From contig JAFSXW010000071.1 in assembly GCA_017443885.1 (NCBI GenBank), forward strand, positions 1-7,371: a stretch of 7,371 nt of DNA, written 5' to 3'. The stretch is from Clostridia bacterium (GTDB lineage Bacteria; Bacillota; Clostridia; Christensenellales; UBA1242). The position numbers and the translations under genes were made by a program. The number at the start of each line of letters is the position of its first letter. Positions within the stretch are counted from its first letter, which is position 1. The notes beneath the pieces are model-generated. The model saw nothing but the letters and a program-made list of their open reading frames with translations, was not told where the DNA came from and ran no database searches. Shown piece after piece: positions 4,761-7,371 of the stretch.

Positions 4761-5705
4761 ATGCCAGAAATTTTAGTGGACAACTTTGATAAAAACAAAT
4801 TTAAGAATACGCTGACGAACGCTCCAGTTTTAGGGAAAGTGAAACTTGGGGTTGGGCGTAAGCGTATTTTTGACGCGCAAAATAGAATTATCGGAACGGT
4901 TGCTGGCACTAAAATTTATGACCTAAACAACAAGCTTTGGGGAACAATTATCACCCGAGATAGCGAAGCGGGCTTTAACAAAAACGAAATTGTGGATAGG
5001 GGAACTGTTATTGCCACTATCGACAGAGATAAAAACATTTATCGCAAGCAAGTTTCTGCATATAAGGCAGGCACTTCTTCAAATGTTTATTTGGGAACAA
5101 TTAGAACCAACAAGGTGGTTGCAATATTGCTTCCATTACTTATTAGCGTGGTTGCAATAACTGCCATTTCTGGTGTGATATTGGGCGTTATTTTAAGGCA
5201 GAAAACCGAGCCAGACTATTTAAAAGAAGCGCCAGTTTTGGGTGTTTATTCAAACAGCGTTTATCCTTCAAACAACTGGAAACAGAAAAAGGAAATTGAT
5301 ATTTTTAACAAAGGGGATCTTAAAACTGCAATTATTGCGCCAGGAGATAGTGGAAACTATATTTTTGCAGTGAAGAACGAAAACACCCACGCAATTGAAT
5401 ATAGAATTACCATGAAAAAAGATGATGAACACAACTTTAATCTTGTTTATCGACTTGCCTTGCAACTAACTGGCGATAGCAAGCGCTATGTTGCAGGAAA
5501 TTCTAGCCCAGAAGGGTATTTAAGCCCAGAAAATGTGCTTCCTAGTTCGGTGGTGCTTGCTCCGGGAGCTTCTCATTATTATATTTTAGAGTGGCTTTGG
5601 CAAGATAACAACACCGATGAACAAAATAAAACGGATACAAACATTGGCGCCCATCAATATTCTTATAATTTGGAACTGACGGTTTCGGCGGAATATGTTG
5701 GCTAG
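4761..5705 (+). CDS. Membrane-anchored protein with a TasA-like outer domain and a cytoplasmic N-terminal domain
   Basis: The 314-residue protein has one strong membrane segment (about 118-145). Positive residues precede it (LGTIRTNK), so the first 117 residues should be inside the cell and residues 150-314 outside. The inner part has short beta-like repeats: KRIFDAQNRIIGTV, TKIYDLNNKLWGTI, KNIYRKQVSAYKAG and SNVYLGTI. I do not recognise a named domain there. The outer part resembles TasA-like proteins: IIAPGDSGNYIFAVKNENTH (191-210), a second VVLAPGASHYYILEWLW (264-280), then DNNTDEQNKTDTNIG (282-296). The W-x-W followed by D/N-rich residues and DTxxG recurs in SipW-associated proteins as I know them. 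AAAGGA at 4746-4751 supports the ATG. A role as membrane base, nucleator or accessory of the fibre, comparable in idea to TapA in Bacillus, is inference. Confidence 0.72.
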   Translation: MPEILVDNFDKNKFKNTLTNAPVLGKVKLGVGRKRIFDAQNRIIGTVAGTKIYDLNNKLWGTIITRDSEAGFNKNEIVDRGTVIATIDRDKNIYRKQVSAYKAGTSSNVYLGTIRTNKVVAILLPLLISVVAITAISGVILGVILRQKTEPDYLKEAPVLGVYSNSVYPSNNWKQKKEIDIFNKGDLKTAIIAPGDSGNYIFAVKNENTHAIEYRITMKKDDEHNFNLVYRLALQLTGDSKRYVAGNSSPEGYLSPENVLPSSVVLAPGASHYYILEWLWQDNNTDEQNKTDTNIGAHQYSYNLELTVSAEYVG

Positions 5706-5883
5706 GTTTAACTGGGACATTTAGCGAACAACTGCAGAAATTGCAAACTCGTCCACTTGGCAGTACAATGAGTACAGCCTGCGTGTAACTAGTTTTTATT
5801 TCTTAGTTCTTCATCTAAATCTCGCAGTTAAACAAATAAGCTATATTAAACAGCAGAATAGGTTAACTGGGACCTTAAAAAGT
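5706..5883. other. Non-coding gap with a repeated TTAACTGGGAC motif
   Basis: I see no gene. AGGTTTAACTGGGAC (5704-5718, overlapping the stop codon) recurs as AGGTTAACTGGGACC at 5860-5874. CAGTTAAAC at 5825-5833 is the exact complement of GTTTAACTG at 5706-5714. These bracket a stretch of about 150 bp with only weak local pairing. No terminator is seen after the gene at 4761, so readthrough into the second signal peptidase gene is possible. Confidence 0.55.
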
Positions 5884-5958
5884 GAAGAGTTGCCAGAGAC
5901 AACATGAAGAGTGAAGCGCAACTTTTCAGTTGCCGTGAAGCGTTGCACTTTGTGCAAC
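5884..5958 (+). repeat. Hairpin array 3
   Basis: GAAGAG (5884, 5906) and GAAGCG (5913, 5937) stand before three hairpins with unrelated stems: GTTG/CAAC, GCAACT/AGTTGC with loop TTTC, and GTTGCAC/GTGCAAC with loop TTT. They are followed by CAT or CGT and the next GAAG. The 12-mer GAAGAGTGAAGC is shared with array 1 (from 2826). The tail GGCGGACGATTATTACATG resembles the CGGACTATTATATAG tail of array 1. Confidence 0.75.
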
Positions 5959-5974
5959 ATGGCGGACGATTATT

Positions 5975-6070
5975 ACATGATTTGCAATACCGACCGAGGC
6001 GATAGGCGAGCTAAGGTGTATCTATTCAAATTAGAGTTTCTAGGGCTACGCTCGAAATGGCAGAAAAATT
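5975..6070 (+). repeat. Composite dispersed repeat after array 3
   Basis: The right half (6036-6063) is a second copy of the GTTTCTAGGGCTACGCTCGAA element that is also at 4661-4693. The left half has ACCGACCGAGGCGATAGGCGAGC, whose GC-rich, CGA-repeating style differs from the surrounding AT-rich DNA. An open frame crosses it but has no gene-like features. Boundaries are approximate. Confidence 0.45.
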
Positions 6071-6111
6071 CTTGGGCAAGGCTTAAAATAACACAAAGTA
6101 TACTATAAATA

Positions 6112-6861
6112 ATGGCATCAGATACAGAAATTGAACAACTTAATATTGCACCAGAGCCAAAGAAGTTTGACGCTAAAAAATTCTGGCTAACGGTTTGGGA
6201 AGTAGTGAAATGGGTGCTACTCACTTTTTTGGTGCTTACAATAGTTTTTAATTTAATCAAAATTGCAAAAAGCAAAAATGGTGATGCTTTTCCTATGATT
6301 TTGGGTTTTGGCGATGCAATTGTTATCACGGGCTCTATGGAGCCAACAATTAAGGTTGGCGATGCCGTGTTTGTTCACAAGCAGTCTGCTTATAATGTGG
6401 GCGATATTGTAACTTTTATTGACAACAATGGCAATGTGGTTACTCACAGAGTTGTGAGTGTTACTGATGGCCTTTACACCACACAAGGTGATGCAAACAA
6501 TGTTGCCGACAGACAAATGCTAACCACAGATAATATTTGTGGCAGGGTTTTATTTTGGATTGCTAGGTTTGGATATTTTGTGCAATTTATGCAGAGCATT
6601 TGGGGCGTTATTATTATTTTTGCTATTGGTTTTGCAATTATTGAAGTTCCGTATTTAGTGAAAAACATAACTAAAAAAAGAAAAGAACAAAAAGAAGCAG
6701 AAGCTATTAAAAAGCGTATTGAAGAGCTTGGTGGCTACACCAACAAAGAACGCAAAGATATGGCAAAAGCCGAAAAAGAAAAAAGTGAGCCTAAAAAAGC
6801 CGAAAAAATTTACTTTGTTCAGGCTCCTAAAAAGAAAAAAGGTCCTGTGGACGATTTTTAA
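6112..6861 (+). CDS. SipW/ER-type signal peptidase I, canonical motifs
   Basis: This 249-residue membrane peptidase has a first membrane segment at about 25-50 (WLTVWEVVKWVLLTFLVLTI). The catalytic block is AIVITGSMEPTIKVGDAVFV with nucleophile Ser75. GNVVTHRVVSV carries His112, the base typical of ER/SipW enzymes. TQGDANNVAD (124-133) is the complete acidic motif that the other peptidase in this window lacks. A second membrane segment lies at 160-180, and a Lys/Glu-rich cytoplasmic end follows. Length and layout match SipW more closely than the first enzyme. It probably matures the TasA-like precursor encoded just downstream, and perhaps the one at 3710. No Shine-Dalgarno precedes the ATG. 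TATACT/TACTAT at 6099-6106 lies where a -10 box would give an almost leaderless mRNA, but no -35 box is placed correctly. No other in-frame ATG would retain the first membrane segment. Confidence 0.88.
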   Translation: MASDTEIEQLNIAPEPKKFDAKKFWLTVWEVVKWVLLTFLVLTIVFNLIKIAKSKNGDAFPMILGFGDAIVITGSMEPTIKVGDAVFVHKQSAYNVGDIVTFIDNNGNVVTHRVVSVTDGLYTTQGDANNVADRQMLTTDNICGRVLFWIARFGYFVQFMQSIWGVIIIFAIGFAIIEVPYLVKNITKKRKEQKEAEAIKKRIEELGGYTNKERKDMAKAEKEKSEPKKAEKIYFVQAPKKKKGPVDDF

Positions 6862-6865
6862 AAGC

Positions 6866-6888
6866 AAAGCGTATTTATTTGCGCTTTT
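6866..6888 (+). terminator. Weak hairpin between peptidase and last gene
   Basis: AAAGCG pairs with CGCTTT around a 10-nt AT-rich loop, and AAAAGC (6861-6865 region) offers an alternative partner for GCTTTT. Only four Ts follow. Termination is likely incomplete, so the peptidase and the downstream substrate gene may be co-transcribed. Confidence 0.35.
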
Positions 6889-6922
6889 ATGCATTTTGGG
6901 GTAAAATAAAATAGGGGGAGAA

Positions 6923-7371
6923 ATGAAAAAACTAAACAGCCACACAATTAAAATAATTATTTTAAGTTTGCTGTTTGTTGCAGTGTTTTGCGTTAGTATA
7001 TCTAACACTAGTGCTCGTTTTGCATCCCTAATTTCCACAGATAGCGTTACTCGTGGCGCCAATTGGTGGTTTGTTGTGAATTACGACAGTCAGGATATAA
7101 ATGCTTATTCTGGCAACACTTTCTCCGTTAATTTGGCTCAAACAAGAACTGATAGTAAGTCTAGTTTAATAAACAACAATGTGGTTGCTCCTGGTGGGTA
7201 TGGCGAAATTGAGCTTACTATTGATTGCGGTGGTTGCGAGGTTGACAGCCGTTATGAACTAATTATTAGCAAGCAAGATAACTCGCTTGAATATCCTAAT
7301 ATTGTGTTCTACACCGGCGTTAAGGGAACTGCTAGTTATAGTGAAGTGGTGGTTAATTCAACAGTTTTAAC
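6923..7371 (+). CDS. TasA-like secreted protein with a SipW-type signal peptide (partial, runs off the window)
   Basis: The frame is open from the ATG at 6923 to the right edge (149 full codons). AGGGGGAG at 6913-6920 provides a strong ribosome binding site, close to the start. The protein begins MKKLNSHTIK with a hydrophobic core at about 9-27. It probably is cut after NTSA (Ala31) before RFASLIST, the same A|[K/R]F pattern as the protein at 3710. The next part, VTRGANWWFVVNYDSQ, resembles the first beta strand of TasA-like proteins. VAPGGYGEIELTIDCGGCEVD shares the APG-x-x-x-x-I strand pattern with the other two substrates and adds a CGGC pair, which could form a disulphide outside the cell. 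The gene lies 61 bases after the second signal peptidase, so the two are likely an enzyme-substrate pair. The C-terminus and any anchor are not visible. Confidence 0.8.
   Translation, partial: MKKLNSHTIKIIILSLLFVAVFCVSISNTSARFASLISTDSVTRGANWWFVVNYDSQDINAYSGNTFSVNLAQTRTDSKSSLINNNVVAPGGYGEIELTIDCGGCEVDSRYELIISKQDNSLEYPNIVFYTGVKGTASYSEVVVNSTVL

Noticed and set aside
5706..5883. Riboswitch or small RNA gene in the gap
   Set aside because: I see only weak pairing, no promoter-terminator pair, and no recognisable conserved core.
5911..6108. 65-residue open frame on the plus strand
   Set aside because: It lies entirely in hairpin array 3 and the dispersed repeat, with no ribosome binding site or recognisable domain.
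6655..7062. 135-residue minus-strand frame rich in Phe
   Set aside because: It is the complement of the Lys/Glu-rich end of the second peptidase and of the start of the last gene.

Overview
The window is AT-rich DNA with strong AGGAG-type ribosome binding sites, TTGAAA/TATAAT-type promoters and short U-tailed hairpin terminators. This fits a low-GC member of the Bacillota, most likely an uncultured gut-type clostridial lineage. The lineage is inferred from style and gene content; no marker gene fixes it.

Left part (1-1632). A terminator closes an upstream unit that is off the window. A minus-strand tRNA unit follows, read right to left: promoter 578-550, a decayed tRNA-Thr relic at 462-408, an intact-looking tRNA-Thr(GGT) at 362-285, and a terminator at 282-233. 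Diverging from it on the plus strand is a stand-alone sigma-70 family factor (687-1607) with its own promoter, Shine-Dalgarno site and terminator.

Main part (1686-7371). This is a secretion and surface-fibre locus of the SipW/TasA type. It holds two ER/SipW-type (Ser-His) signal peptidases (1759-2787 and 6112-6861). It also holds two secreted TasA-like proteins with SipW-type signal peptides ending A|KF or A|RF (3710-4555, complete; 6923 to the edge, partial). Between them lies a membrane-anchored protein whose outer domain looks TasA-like and whose N-terminal domain stays in the cytoplasm (4761-5705). A plausible reading is that the peptidases mature the secreted subunits, which assemble on the surface, with the anchored protein as a basal or accessory component. 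The assembly and anchoring roles are inference.

The gaps between these genes are unusual. Three arrays of small hairpins (2799-3014, 3391-3480, 5884-5958) share a GAAGC(A/G)C-type spacer, while each hairpin has a different stem sequence. The first array contains a nearly identical 107-bp tandem duplication. The first two arrays lie in opposite orientations on either side of a small four-helix-bundle gene (3016-3375) of the family found in 23S rRNA intervening sequences. The arrangement resembles a mobile or hitchhiking cassette inserted into the fibre locus. Two further dispersed-repeat copies (4661-4693 and about 5975-6070), a perfect 22-nt palindrome (3481-3502) and a heavily folded leader before the main fibre gene fill most of the remaining non-coding DNA.
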